DNA of 64,000 nucleotides from Akkermansiaceae bacterium (GTDB lineage: Bacteria; Verrucomicrobiota; Verrucomicrobiia; Verrucomicrobiales; Akkermansiaceae): NCBI GenBank assembly GCA_947462535.1, contig CANHPN010000005.1, positions 21,484 through 85,483 of the forward strand, given 5' to 3'. Shown piece by piece: positions 37,226 to 46,105 of this stretch. Within the stretch, counting starts at the first letter, position 1; the number at the start of each line of letters is the position of its first letter. The notes beneath the pieces were generated by a model. It was given only the letters and a program-made list of their open reading frames with translations, was not told the origin of the DNA and made no database searches. The position numbers were made by a program, and so were the translations under genes.

Positions 37226-39205
37226 TCAAGCAGCGGCTTTTGCAGGAAGAGCCTGGGGATGCGATTTTTTCGGCAGACAAAGGATGGCCTCGGAGATGAG
37301 GAAGAAAAGCACTGCAATGAGAAAGGCGCGCCAGACGTCGCGGGAGAGCGAGGGGTCGTCGGCTTGGCCGGCCTGGTCGAGCAGGGTGTAGCGGGTGCCA
37401 TCGAGGGCTTGGTCCAGTTGTTCTCTGGATAGAATTTCGGGATTGTCTTCCTGGGCCGGGCGGTTGACGGCGAGCAGGCGCTCGCCGAGGCGGTAGATGC
37501 CGGATTCGTAGGCGGCGTTGGCAGGGTTCTGAGTGCCGTAGTCGTCGAGGCGGGCGCGGGTTTCTCCGGCGAGCGGTTGGGCGGTTTCGCTGCCGACGGT
37601 GGTGAGGAAGGAGGCGTCGAAGCGGTCGGCCCCGGCGGCGATGACTCGCTGGACGGTGGGGAGCAGGACGTCGGCGTCGCCCAAGTTAGACCAGGTGTAA
37701 TCGGGCAGTGAGCCGAGGAACCATGCGGTGCCTTGCTCGAGGATGCGGCGGGCGATGAAAGGCTCGCCGCCTTCCCAGCGGGCGAGGGCTGTGGCGTCGC
37801 CTAACGGGATTTGACGACGGACGGCCTTGAGCCGCTCTGCGGGGATGGGAGTGCCGTCGCTGGCGTCGCGGAGCGGGCCGTCGCTGTGATTCCAGTCCTT
37901 GAGGATGAAAAATTTTCCGGCGGGGGCTTCGGTGGGGTTCGACCATTTCAGATCGAGAAATGAATCGTCCGAGGAAGTGACGGGCGGGAGAAAGATGACG
38001 TGGCCGCCGGATGTTAGGAAACGGGAGACCGTTTCCTGGGCGGGGCCGGTGGGAAGGGGGGCTGCCCAAAGGATGGCGGCGAGGTCTCCGGTGGCGAGGC
38101 TGGCGGCGGTGGCGGGATCGACGCGCTGGGTGGCTTGATTTCCGAAGCCCGGGGGCGCGGCGGCGAGCGCGAGGTAGTCGGCGGCTTCTCCGGCGGGGGC
38201 GACGACGACGGATTTGACCGGGCGGGCGGGACCGTAAGCGAAGAAGGTGGAGTTGTCGCGGGAGTTTCCATCGGCGGGAATGGAGAGCCAGCCGGAGCCG
38301 GTTTCGCTGCCGCCGGGGAGGGTGACGCGCTTTTGAAACCGGAGGGATTGGCCGGGGAGGGTCAGGTTCTCGGTGGTGCGGGTGCCGTTGAGATTGGTGG
38401 TGAGCGGGAGGGTGGTGGTGCCGCGGGTATCGGCGGCGCGGAGGATTTCGAGATCGAAGAGCATCTCGTCTCCGGAGCGGCGCGAGCCGAGGATGCGGAT
38501 GGCGGTGTTAGGCGCGGATGGGCCGGTGAGGGAGAGGACGCGGACGGCGGGCTTTTGAGGCAGGGCTGCGAGGCTGGCGCGGGCGGCGGCCCAGCGCTCG
38601 TCCTCGGGGTGCCAGTTGGAGGTTTGGAGGTCGGAGGCGAGCCAGACCTCGGAGCGGCCGGTGGTTTCAGCTAGAAATTCGGCGGCGCGGGCGAGCAGGG
38701 CGGGTAAGTCGGCGGCGCTGTCGGTGGGCGCGGTGGCGGCGATTTCCGCTAGGACATCGGGCGAGGGGATTTCCTGGGGTTTTCCGCTGGCGCTGTCGAT
38801 GAGGACGAGGCGGGTGGCACCCAGGGTTTTCATGGCGTCGCGGACTTTTTCGATGACGATCTGGCGGCGCGGGGCGAGGCCGTCGCCGGGCTTGGTCTCC
38901 ATGGAGGCGGAGCGGTCTAGCAGGAGGACGACGGTGTCGATGGATCCGCCGCCCCAGCCGATGAGGCCGGAAACTACGGGGCGCGCGGCGGCGAAGGCGA
39001 GCGCGGCGACGGCGAGCGCGCGGCACGTTAGGATGAGGATGTGGCGGAGTTTTTTCTTCCCGCGGGACTCGCGGGTGGCCTTGAGCAGGAACTGCATGGC
39101 CGCCCACTGGATCGTCTTGTGGCGGCGCTTGTTGATCAGATGGATCGCAATGGGAATGGCTGCGGCGAGCAGGCCCCAGAGCAATAGCGGATTGAGAAAA
39201 AGCAT
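37226..39205 (-). CDS. BatA-like membrane protein with VWA domain
   Basis: The 659-residue protein opens with the aerotolerance BatA N-terminal domain (MLFLNPLLLWGLLAAAIPIA, then HLINKRRHKTIQWAAM), a second helix at about 56-75, then a VWA domain with VLLLDRSASME as MIDAS motif. A Rossmann-like segment (SVVVAPAGEAADYLALAA) follows and there is one C-terminal helix (AFLIAVLFFLISEAIL). It lies 9 bp downstream of DUF58 and belongs to the same operon as the MoxR ATPase. The function is not established; Bat-type proteins are thought to act as periplasmic-facing complexes. Confidence 0.85.
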   Translation of the reverse strand: MLFLNPLLLWGLLAAAIPIAIHLINKRRHKTIQWAAMQFLLKATRESRGKKKLRHILILTCRALAVAALAFAAARPVVSGLIGWGGGSIDTVVLLLDRSASMETKPGDGLAPRRQIVIEKVRDAMKTLGATRLVLIDSASGKPQEIPSPDVLAEIAATAPTDSAADLPALLARAAEFLAETTGRSEVWLASDLQTSNWHPEDERWAAARASLAALPQKPAVRVLSLTGPSAPNTAIRILGSRRSGDEMLFDLEILRAADTRGTTTLPLTTNLNGTRTTENLTLPGQSLRFQKRVTLPGGSETGSGWLSIPADGNSRDNSTFFAYGPARPVKSVVVAPAGEAADYLALAAAPPGFGNQATQRVDPATAASLATGDLAAILWAAPLPTGPAQETVSRFLTSGGHVIFLPPVTSSDDSFLDLKWSNPTEAPAGKFFILKDWNHSDGPLRDASDGTPIPAERLKAVRRQIPLGDATALARWEGGEPFIARRILEQGTAWFLGSLPDYTWSNLGDADVLLPTVQRVIAAGADRFDASFLTTVGSETAQPLAGETRARLDDYGTQNPANAAYESGIYRLGERLLAVNRPAQEDNPEILSREQLDQALDGTRYTLLDQAGQADDPSLSRDVWRAFLIAVLFFLISEAILCLPKKSHPQALPAKAAA

Positions 39206-39214
39206 GGGCGGGGG

Positions 39215-40105
39215 TCAGTGCTTGGACTTCGGGAGGCGCGCGGTGAGGAACTCGCGGAGGAGCGGCTCCAGCGGGGTGTCGGTGGTGACGAGCTGATAGT
39301 CGGTGGAGGCGTCATGGCACTTGGCGCGGACGGCGGTGAGGAAGTCGCGGAGCGCGGATTTGTATTCGTCGGCGATGAGGTTGGGCTCGGCGACGATGGA
39401 GGTGCCGTCTTCGAGATCGACGAAGCGGTGCGGACGGTCGAACTCAAAACCGAGCTCGAGTGGGTCCATCAGGTGGAAAACGGAGATGTCGTGCTTGCGG
39501 TAGCGGAGGTGCTGGAGCGCGTCGCCGAGGGCGGCGGTGTCGGTGAAGAGGTCAGATAGGATGACGACGAAGGCGCGCTGGCCGATTTTTTCCGCGATGG
39601 TGTGGAGGGCCTGGATGAGGCCGGTTTCGCCGGATGGCTGCACTTTGCCGAGGGTGGAGAAAAAACGCTCGAGGTGGGCGGCGCGGCGGCTGGGCGGGAC
39701 CTCGAGGTGAAGCTTGTCGGTGCAGATCGAGAGTCCGGCGGCGTCGCCCTGGTTGACGAGCAGATAGGCGAGCGACGCGGCGATGCGGCGGGCGACCTGG
39801 ATTTTCGACTCGCCATTTCCCGCGAAGTTCATGGAGCCGGAGGCATCGACGACGAAGTAGGCGCGGAGGTTGGTGTCGGCTTCGAATTCCTTGATGTAAA
39901 AGCGATCCGAGCGGGCGAAGGCTTTCCAATCGAGGCGGCGGGTGTCGTCGCCGGCGACGTATTTCCGGTATTCGGCGAATTCAACGGACGATCCGCGGTG
40001 GGGCGAGCGGTGTTTGCCCGCGACGTTTCCGAGCATCGGCGCGCGCGACTCGATGGGCAGCGAGGCGAGGCGGGAGAGCAGGGTGTTGTCGATGAAATCG
40101 TGCAC
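39215..40105 (-). CDS. DUF58 domain-containing protein
   Basis: The 296-residue protein shows the DUF58 signature EFAEYRKYVAGDDTRRLDWK followed by RFYIKEFEADTNLRAYFVVD and a VWA-like MIDAS VDASGSM. DUF58 proteins are encoded with MoxR AAA ATPases, which presumably remodel them; here moxR is upstream, separated by the four-helix-bundle gene. There is no signal peptide and no membrane segment, so this one is probably cytosolic. Confidence 0.9.
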   Translation of the reverse strand: MHDFIDNTLLSRLASLPIESRAPMLGNVAGKHRSPHRGSSVEFAEYRKYVAGDDTRRLDWKAFARSDRFYIKEFEADTNLRAYFVVDASGSMNFAGNGESKIQVARRIAASLAYLLVNQGDAAGLSICTDKLHLEVPPSRRAAHLERFFSTLGKVQPSGETGLIQALHTIAEKIGQRAFVVILSDLFTDTAALGDALQHLRYRKHDISVFHLMDPLELGFEFDRPHRFVDLEDGTSIVAEPNLIADEYKSALRDFLTAVRAKCHDASTDYQLVTTDTPLEPLLREFLTARLPKSKH

Positions 40106-40115
40106 AATTTAGAAG

Positions 40116-40133
40116 CAAGAGGGTAGAATCAAG
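40116..40133. repeat. Left inverted repeat next to the four-helix-bundle gene
   Basis: CAAGAGGGTAGAATCAAG matches the reverse complement of 40530-40547 at 14 of 18 positions. It overlaps the stop codon of the enclosed gene. Confidence 0.45.
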
Positions 40134-40512
40134 AATCAAGAGAGAGCGAAGACGGAGGCTTCAGGTGGCCGATGAAACCGCTGAGCATGCGGGAGATTTC
40201 CCGGGTCTCTTCAATCATCCCATCCGTGTTGGCAAATGGCTCGATCTCTAACACGCGACACACCTCCCGATGAATCATGAGCTGGGTGCGAAGCTCTCCG
40301 CAGGAGCCCTTGCTGTAGGACAGAAATCCCGAGAAATCGGCTTCGGAGGATCGCTCAGCGCCTTCAGCGATATTGGATGGTATCGAAATAGCGGAACGGC
40401 GAATTTGATCCTTTAAGGCCAAATCACGGGATTTGTGCGATGCGACGCAAACATTGACCGCCAGCCTGCACCCGCGTTTCCAAATTTCCAGATTTTCAAA
40501 ATTGTGGTTCAT
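40129..40512 (-). CDS. Four helix bundle protein (23S rRNA IVS / S23 family)
   Basis: The 127-residue protein has the S23 pattern NFENLEIWKRGCRLAVNV, DLALKDQIRRSAISIPSNIAEG and FLSYSKGSCGELRTQLMI. The family was first seen in intervening sequences of 23S rRNA genes of Leptospira and forms pentameric helical bundles; its role is unclear and it occurs in many intergenic places in environmental bacteria. Here it interrupts the moxR-DUF58 operon and is bounded by an inverted repeat (40116-40133 and 40530-40547), which suggests insertion as a unit. Confidence 0.85.
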   Translation of the reverse strand: MNHNFENLEIWKRGCRLAVNVCVASHKSRDLALKDQIRRSAISIPSNIAEGAERSSEADFSGFLSYSKGSCGELRTQLMIHREVCRVLEIEPFANTDGMIEETREISRMLSGFIGHLKPPSSLSLDS

Positions 40513-40529
40513 GGACGCTTTCAGTCTTC

Positions 40530-40547
40530 CTTGATTCTGGGCTCTTG
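40530..40547. repeat. Right inverted repeat next to the four-helix-bundle gene
   Basis: CTTGATTCTGGGCTCTTG is an imperfect inverted copy of 40116-40133. It lies between the four-helix-bundle start and the moxR stop. Confidence 0.45.
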
Positions 40548-40558
40548 TCTCTGGATTC

Positions 40559-41581
40559 TCACTCCTCCCGCATTTCCTTGATCAGCCGCTCGACGATTTT
40601 CTTGGAGGTCATGCCCTGTGATTCTGCGGAGAAATTCGTGATCACGCGATGGGTGAGCACGGATGACGCGATTGCCTCCAGGTCTTCGAGCGACGCCATG
40701 TAAGCGCCGCGGAGGGCGGCGCGGGATTTGGCACCGAGGATGAGATACTGCACGGCGCGCGGGCCGGCGCCCCAGCCGACGGTGTCTTTGATCCATTGCG
40801 GCGACTCGGGTTCGCCGGGGCGGGTCTTGCGGACGATTTTCACCGCGTAGTCGTAGAGGTGCTCGGGGACCGGGACGCGGCGGACAAGTTGCTGGTAGGC
40901 GATGACTTTTTCGCCGTCGAGCAGGTGGCGGAGGACTTGGCGGGCGGTGCCGGTGGTGGCGCGGGCGATTTCCTTTTCCTCGCCGGCGGATGGATAGCCG
41001 ACCTCGATGAGGAACATGAAGCGATCGAGCTGGGCTTCCGGCAGCGGATAGGTGCCCTCCTGTTCGATCGGGTTCTGGGTCGCGAGGACGAAAAACGGCG
41101 GCTGCAGCGTGTAGGTGTTGCCGAGGACGGTGACCTTGTTTTCCTGCATCGCCTCGAGCATCGCGGACTGGGTTTTGGCCGGTGAGCGGTTGATTTCGTC
41201 GGCGAGCACGATGTTTGCGAATACCGGGCCTTTGATGAACTGGAATTCGCGTCGGCCGCCGACGCCGGATTCCTGGATGATGTCGGTGCCGGTGATGTCG
41301 GCGGGCATCAGGTCGGGCGTGAACTGGATGCGGTTGAAGGAAAGATCGAAAGTCTGGGCGACGGAGGAAACCAGCAGGGTTTTGGCGAGGCCGGGGACTC
41401 CCATCAGCAGTGCGTGGCCGCGGGCGAAAAGACAGATCGCGAGTTGCTCGATGACTTGGTCCTGGCCGACGATTGCCTTGGCGAGCTCCGTGCGGAACGC
41501 TTGGTAGGTTTTTCCGAGCTCGTCGATGGCGGCGACGTCATCGGGTGGGAGTTGGTTGCTGAAGTCGTACGGGATTTCCAT
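40559..41581 (-). CDS. MoxR family AAA+ ATPase
   Basis: The 340-residue ATPase has Walker A GVPGLAKT (61-68), Walker B NIVLADEIN (123-131), the sensor region VLATQNPIEQEGTYPLPEAQLDRF and the C-terminal lid domain. MoxR proteins act as chaperones for partners with VWA or DUF58 domains; those partners are encoded downstream here. It is the first gene of the leftward operon, divergent from rpsM. Confidence 0.93.
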   Translation of the reverse strand: MEIPYDFSNQLPPDDVAAIDELGKTYQAFRTELAKAIVGQDQVIEQLAICLFARGHALLMGVPGLAKTLLVSSVAQTFDLSFNRIQFTPDLMPADITGTDIIQESGVGGRREFQFIKGPVFANIVLADEINRSPAKTQSAMLEAMQENKVTVLGNTYTLQPPFFVLATQNPIEQEGTYPLPEAQLDRFMFLIEVGYPSAGEEKEIARATTGTARQVLRHLLDGEKVIAYQQLVRRVPVPEHLYDYAVKIVRKTRPGEPESPQWIKDTVGWGAGPRAVQYLILGAKSRAALRGAYMASLEDLEAIASSVLTHRVITNFSAESQGMTSKKIVERLIKEMREE

Positions 41582-41742
41582 GGGCGTAATGCGAGTGCGT
41601 AAAAACTAGGAGCCGCCCTGACTTTGTCCAGAAGGGAAGTCGTGCAATCCGCCTGCATTAAGAACATGTGGTTGATTTTATGATTTCAAGGCCCCGCTTG
41701 CCGATAAATCTTCGCAGGCGCGAGAAAATTTCCATTTCCCGC

Positions 41743-41770
41743 TTGCCAGCCCTCCGCGGTCTGCTAAATC
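41743..41770 (+). promoter_or_regulatory. Putative promoter of the rpsM operon
   Basis: TTGCCA (41743-41748) and TAAATC (41765-41770) are 16 bp apart, 68 bp upstream of the rpsM ATG. The -35 box is good, the -10 box weak. Confidence 0.35.
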
Positions 41771-41837
41771 ACCCGCCCCGCGGAGTCGCCAGAGAAGTCT
41801 GGACGTCCTCCCGCGGTCACGCGAAATCACGCACATC

Positions 41838-42206
41838 ATGGCACGTATCCTAGGCATTGAAATTCCCAATGAGAAGCGCATCGAAGCTTCTCTGCCCTAC
41901 ATGTTTGGCATCGGTCGCCCCACGGCGGCCAAGATCCTCGAGCACGCAGGAGTCGACCCCAACATCCGCACCGGACAACTCAGCGAGGACCAATTGGTCC
42001 GCATCGCCCAGGTCATCACGTCCGAGTCGATCATCGTCGAGGGCGATCTTCGTCGTGAGCGCCAATCCCAGCTCAAGCGTCTGACCTCCATCAACTGCTA
42101 TCGTGGCATCCGCCACAAGCGTGGATTGCCCGTCCGTGGCCAGCGCACCCGCACCAACGCCCGCACCCGCAAGGGCAAGAAGAAGACGGTCGGCGTTAAG
42201 AAGTAA
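41838..42206 (+). CDS. rpsM: 30S ribosomal protein S13
   Basis: S13 lies in the head of the small subunit and contacts the P-site tRNA and the large subunit. The 122-residue protein matches the family from [16 protein letters not shown] to the C-terminal [17 protein letters not shown]. The gene is the first of rpsM-rpsK-rpsD with 12 and 24 bp gaps. The genes normally found upstream (secY, adk, infA, rpmJ) are absent; a divergent moxR occupies that place. Confidence 0.97.
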   Translation: MARILGIEIPNEKRIEASLPYMFGIGRPTAAKILEHAGVDPNIRTGQLSEDQLVRIAQVITSESIIVEGDLRRERQSQLKRLTSINCYRGIRHKRGLPVRGQRTRTNARTRKGKKKTVGVKK

Positions 42207-42218
42207 TTTTTTGTAATC

Positions 42219-42773
42219 ATGTCTGAAGAAACCAACCAAAATTCCGCCGAAATTCCGGCGGTTGAGCCCGTAGCAGCTCCAGCACCCGCCACCACTCCTG
42301 CTCCTGAAGCGGCCGCCTCCACTCCAATCGGAGAGGCACCGAAAAAGGACGTCAAGCGCGACATCTTCGCCGAAATCGGCGGAGGCGAGGAAGAAATCAA
42401 GATTCACAAAGCCAAGGGCTCGAAGAATGTCACCCGCGGTATCGTCCATGTGACCGCGACTTTCAACAACACCCTCGTCAGCGTGACGGATCCAAGTGGC
42501 AATGCCATTGGTTGGTCGAGCGCCGGCAAGATGGGCTTCAAGGGTTCCCGCAAGAGCACGGCATACGCTGCTCAAGTGGTTTCGCAAGACGCCTGCCGTC
42601 AAGCGATGGGACACGGTCTCAAGGAAGTCGATGTCCGCGTGAAGGGTCCAGGCTCCGGCCGCGAATCCGCCGTGCGTGCCGTCCAAGGTCTCGGTCTTGA
42701 AATCCTCTCGATCCGCGACGTGACTCCGATCCCTCACAACGGTTGCCGCCCTAAAAAGGCCCGCCGCGTCTAA
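42219..42773 (+). CDS. rpsK: 30S ribosomal protein S11 with N-terminal extension
   Basis: S11 forms part of the platform of the small subunit. Residues from about 70 on match the family ([61 protein letters not shown]). The product has 184 residues instead of about 129: the first 60 or so residues are an Ala/Pro/Glu-rich, low-complexity tail ([19 protein letters not shown]). No internal ATG marks the normal start, and the ATG at 42219 is well placed 12 bp after rpsM, so the extension is probably real. Confidence 0.95.
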   Translation: MSEETNQNSAEIPAVEPVAAPAPATTPAPEAAASTPIGEAPKKDVKRDIFAEIGGGEEEIKIHKAKGSKNVTRGIVHVTATFNNTLVSVTDPSGNAIGWSSAGKMGFKGSRKSTAYAAQVVSQDACRQAMGHGLKEVDVRVKGPGSGRESAVRAVQGLGLEILSIRDVTPIPHNGCRPKKARRV

Positions 42774-42797
42774 TCCAACCTTTTTAGAAATTCTTAT

Positions 42798-43409
42798 ATG
42801 GCACGTTATACAGGTCCACGCGCAAAGATCAGCCGCCGCTTCGGTGTCTCCCTCTTTGGCCCTTCCAAGGCATTTGAACGCCGCAACTTCCCACCCGGCC
42901 AGCACGGCGTCCGTGCCGGTCGTAAAAAGAAGAGTGAATACTCCGTCGCCCTCGGCGAAAAGCAGAAGCTTCGTTTCCAATACGGCGTGCTCGAAAAGCA
43001 GTTCCGCGGTTACTACGAAGAGGCTTCCCGCCGCCGTGGCATCACCGGTGTGATCCTTCTCCAACTCCTCGAATGCCGTCTCGACAACGTGGTTTACCGC
43101 GCTGGCTTCGGCAACAGCCGCCAGGCTGCGCGTCAAGCTGTCAACCACGGCCACATCCTTGTGAATGGCCGCACCGTTGACATCGCAAGCTTCCAAGTGA
43201 AGCCAGGCGACGTGATCAAAGTCGGTGCCCGTCCTTCCTCACAACAACTCGTGAACCGCATGACTGACCTCACCCAGGCCATGTCTATCAAGGACTGGCT
43301 CACGGTTGACAAGGACAAGCTCGAAGCCACGGTTTCCCGCATTCCGGACCGCGAAGACATCGATCCGCTTGTCAACGAGCAGCTCATCGTCGAGCTTTAC
43401 TCCCGCTAA
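42798..43409 (+). CDS. rpsD: 30S ribosomal protein S4
   Basis: S4 initiates assembly of the small subunit. The 203-residue protein has the expected ARYTGPRAKISRRFG start, GQHGVRAGRKKKSEY, and the S4 domain RLDNVVYRAGFGNSRQAARQ with VNHGHILVNG. The N-terminal zinc-binding cysteines of some S4 proteins are absent. It is the last gene before a strong terminator; rpoA and rplQ do not follow. Confidence 0.97.
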   Translation: MARYTGPRAKISRRFGVSLFGPSKAFERRNFPPGQHGVRAGRKKKSEYSVALGEKQKLRFQYGVLEKQFRGYYEEASRRRGITGVILLQLLECRLDNVVYRAGFGNSRQAARQAVNHGHILVNGRTVDIASFQVKPGDVIKVGARPSSQQLVNRMTDLTQAMSIKDWLTVDKDKLEATVSRIPDREDIDPLVNEQLIVELYSR

Positions 43410-43442
43410 TTTCGGCAACCGCCGAAAGAATTTTGCACAAGG

Positions 43443-43470
43443 CGCCCGGACTCAAGTCCGGGCGTTTTTG
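43443..43470 (+). terminator. Intrinsic terminator of the rpsM-rpsK-rpsD operon
   Basis: CGCCCGGAC (43443-43451), loop TCAA, GTCCGGGCG (43456-43464) form a perfect 9-bp stem followed by TTTTTG. Confidence 0.9.
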
Positions 43471-43850
43471 TATTGTAAGCGGATGGTTTTTCTCCAAGCG
43501 CGCGGTGTGGCGCGGAGGAACTCATGGCCGAAGCGAAACAAGCCTTAGCCGATGAGATAGAGGTGGAAATGCTGTCCGACTTGCCAATGGTTCCGTCGCA
43601 TCCGCCACAGGGAAAAACATCGCCATGAGCTGAAACCCGATTTCCACCGGCTCCGGCGGCCAGGTGCCGAACGCACGCGCGATCCCGTCGTAACACCCGG
43701 CGCGCTCAAGCAGCCGATCCGGCCGAGGGTCGGGGTTCGGGTGCGGGCGGTCCATTGGCCGGAAAAACAGTCTATTCCGCCGGGGCAGTGGACTTGGGAA
43801 CCCCCATGGCCAGTGCGTTTGGCGTCCCCTTTGGCGGACTGGGGGTCCGC
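43471..43850. other. Gap after the ribosomal operon, no clear gene
   Basis: Several short frames cross this stretch. The minus frame 43522-43755 (77 codons) reads protein-like in its middle (GIARAFGTWPPEPVEIGFQL) but has no recognisable family and no supporting neighbour. I see no repeat or RNA gene. Confidence 0.4.
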
Positions 43851-44309
43851 TCAGCTCACCTCGGTGACACTCAGCGCGGGCAGGTCCAAGGATTCGCCGA
43901 CCCGCATACCCGACAGCCTCCGGTAAAGAGCACTCTCCGACGTCAGCAGGGTAATTTCCCGGCCCTCGTGCGAAATGACCATGCCGCCCGCTGCGGGCAC
44001 CAGCAGGAAAAACGCGGTCTCGCCATTTAGAGCCGCACCCACCAGCGCGCCGGCGTCGATTTCCTCATCCGTCCCGAAATCCGGCAGCGCGAGCGCTTCA
44101 AAAATCCGCACGGATTCGGCGAGGGCGTCGACCTGGCGCGCCTGGCCGGCGGCTAAATACGAAGCTTCCAGGCTGCGGGTGTCGTATTTCCCCTCCGCCT
44201 TGCTACCGGGATCGGTGGCGGCGGCGTGGGCTTCGTAGGCGGCCTTGGAAAGCCGCTCGAGGCGGGTCCGGAGTTCGGCGCGGATGTGTTCGAGCAGGTG
44301 GGATTTCAT
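43851..44309 (-). CDS. GreA/GreB-like transcription elongation factor homologue
   Basis: The 152-residue protein starts with MKSHLLEHIRAELRTRLERL, continues with the pattern EGKYDTRSLEASYLAAGQARQ, seen in short Gre-like proteins, and ends in a small beta-rich domain of FKBP-like type (ISHEGREITLLTSESALYRRL). Full GreA/B proteins rescue backtracked RNA polymerase; whether this form does so is unknown. The frame runs upstream to 44444 but conserved sequence starts at 44309. It is divergent from the ArsC-like gene. Confidence 0.75.
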   Translation of the reverse strand: MKSHLLEHIRAELRTRLERLSKAAYEAHAAATDPGSKAEGKYDTRSLEASYLAAGQARQVDALAESVRIFEALALPDFGTDEEIDAGALVGAALNGETAFFLLVPAAGGMVISHEGREITLLTSESALYRRLSGMRVGESLDLPALSVTEVS

Positions 44310-44360
44310 CAAGCGGCGGCCAGCCTTGCACGGATCGGGGCCGGTTGCCAAGCTAGCGCC

Positions 44361-44720
44361 ATGCTTACCGCGTATGTTTACCAGAAATGTAGCACCTGCC
44401 GCGACGCGCTCAAATGGCTCGACGCCCGCGGCATCCCCCACCAAGTGAAGGCGATCCGTGAAACCCCACCCACCCCCGCCGAACTGGCGACGGCGCTCAA
44501 AGCCTTCAGCGGCGACCTGCGGAGAATTTTCAACACTTCCGGCATCGACTACCGCGCGCTCGGCCTCAAGGACCGCTTGCCGACGATGACCGCGAGCGAG
44601 GCCTTCGACCTGCTTTCGAAAAACGGCAATTTGGTGAAGCGCCCGTTTCTAATCGGTGGGGACAAGGTGCTCGTCGGATTCAAGCAGGCGGACTGGGAAA
44701 ACGCCCTCCGCAGCGCGTGA
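44361..44720 (+). CDS. ArsC/Spx/YffB family thioredoxin-fold protein
   Basis: The 119-residue protein has a CxxC motif (Cys10, Cys13; YQKCSTCRDAL) followed by the family string and the C-terminal VKRPFLIGGDKVLVGF. Related proteins are glutathione-dependent arsenate reductases (ArsC) or redox regulators (Spx, MgsR); this one has the YffB-like form, whose function is unknown. The ATG at 44361 gives the family length; the frame is open to 44226. Confidence 0.85.
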   Translation: MLTAYVYQKCSTCRDALKWLDARGIPHQVKAIRETPPTPAELATALKAFSGDLRRIFNTSGIDYRALGLKDRLPTMTASEAFDLLSKNGNLVKRPFLIGGDKVLVGFKQADWENALRSA

Positions 44721-44853
44721 AACCATTGGAAACCGAAGCTCCGCGAGCGAAACCAAGGCTTGCGATCGGCGAGATGGGAGCCATCCACCGCGCCTGCGCA
44801 CCGCAGAAATCGCGGTATTTCCCGAATCCGGAATGGGACGCGCGGCTGATCTG

Positions 44854-46065
44854 TTATCCGGCCTGTGGCAGTCCCCGGAGCCCCAGCTCCTGCCTGACAT
44901 CCTTAAAAGCTCTTACCGCGCGCGCCAGCTCCTCGCGCGTATGGGCAGCACTGATCTGGGTGCGGATGCGGGCCTTGCCCTGCGGCACCACCGGATAGCT
45001 GAAGCCGACGACATAGACCCCGCGCCGGAGCATCGCGTCGGCGAATTTCCCGGCAAGGGCGGCATCTCCTAACATCACGGGCGCGATCGGGTGCTCGCCG
45101 GGCGCGAGGTCGAAGCCGGCAGCCGTCATCTCCTCACGGAAGTAGCGGGTGTTTTCCTCCAGCGTGTCACGCAACACGGTGGACTGCTTCAAAATCCGAA
45201 GCGCCTCCAGCGACGCGCCCGCGATCACGGGAGCGAGGGTATTGCTGAACAGATAGGGCCTTGAACGCTGACGGAGCATCTCGATGATTTCCCGACGCCC
45301 GCTGGTGTACCCCCCGCTGGCACCACCCAGCGCCTTGCCCAGAGTGCCTGTTAGAATGTCGATGCGGCCCATGACACCGCAGTACTCATGGGTGCCGCGG
45401 CCATGCCCGCCCATGAACCCCACCGCGTGCGAATCATCCACCATCACCAGGGCGTTGTATTTATCCGCGAGATCGCAGATCGCCTTCAAGGGCGCGATGA
45501 AGCCGTCCATCGAGAACACCCCGTCGGTGGCGATCAGTTTGAAGCGCGCCCCACCCGCATCAGCTTCCATGAGCTTTGCTTCAAGATCGCCCATGTCGCG
45601 GTTCTTGTAACGGAAGCGGCTGGCCTTGCACAGCCGCACGCCGTCGATGATGGACGCATGGTTGAGCTCGTCGCTGATGACGGCGTCCCCGGGACCTAGC
45701 AGCGTCTCGAACAGGCCGCTGTTCGCATCGAAACAGGAGCCGTAGAGGATCGTGTCTTCGGTGCCGAGGAAATCGCTCAAGCCCGCTTCCAGCTCCTTGT
45801 GCACACCCTGGGTGCCGCAGATGAAACGCACGCTGGCGAGTCCGTAGCCCCATTGATCCAGAGCCGCATGGGCCGCCTGACTGATCGCGGGATGCTGCGC
45901 GAGACCGAGGTAGTTGTTCGCACACAGGTTGATGACGGCCTCGCCCCCGCTCGTTTCCACCACGGCTCCCTGAGGCGTGGTGAGGGTGCGCTCGCGCTTG
46001 TAGGTTCCGGCGCTCCGGATGGACTCCAGCTGACTGGTGAGATGCTGTTGGAATTGCGGATTCAT
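44854..46065 (-). CDS. kbl: 2-amino-3-ketobutyrate CoA ligase (glycine C-acetyltransferase)
   Basis: Kbl cleaves 2-amino-3-ketobutyrate with CoA to glycine and acetyl-CoA, the second step of threonine breakdown. The 403-residue protein is a fold type I PLP enzyme of the alpha-oxoamine synthase group, with [40 protein letters not shown] and the PLP-lysine motif [17 protein letters not shown]. It lies 40 bp downstream of tdh, forming the usual pair. Confidence 0.94.
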   Translation of the reverse strand: MNPQFQQHLTSQLESIRSAGTYKRERTLTTPQGAVVETSGGEAVINLCANNYLGLAQHPAISQAAHAALDQWGYGLASVRFICGTQGVHKELEAGLSDFLGTEDTILYGSCFDANSGLFETLLGPGDAVISDELNHASIIDGVRLCKASRFRYKNRDMGDLEAKLMEADAGGARFKLIATDGVFSMDGFIAPLKAICDLADKYNALVMVDDSHAVGFMGGHGRGTHEYCGVMGRIDILTGTLGKALGGASGGYTSGRREIIEMLRQRSRPYLFSNTLAPVIAGASLEALRILKQSTVLRDTLEENTRYFREEMTAAGFDLAPGEHPIAPVMLGDAALAGKFADAMLRRGVYVVGFSYPVVPQGKARIRTQISAAHTREELARAVRAFKDVRQELGLRGLPQAG

Positions 46066-46105
46066 GATTCGATGTTTGATGTTCGATGTCAGGACGGCGG
46101 ACGGG

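Noticed and set aside
43522..43755. A 77-codon minus frame after the ribosomal operon.
   Set aside because: It reads partly protein-like but has no family, partner or ribosome binding site to support it.
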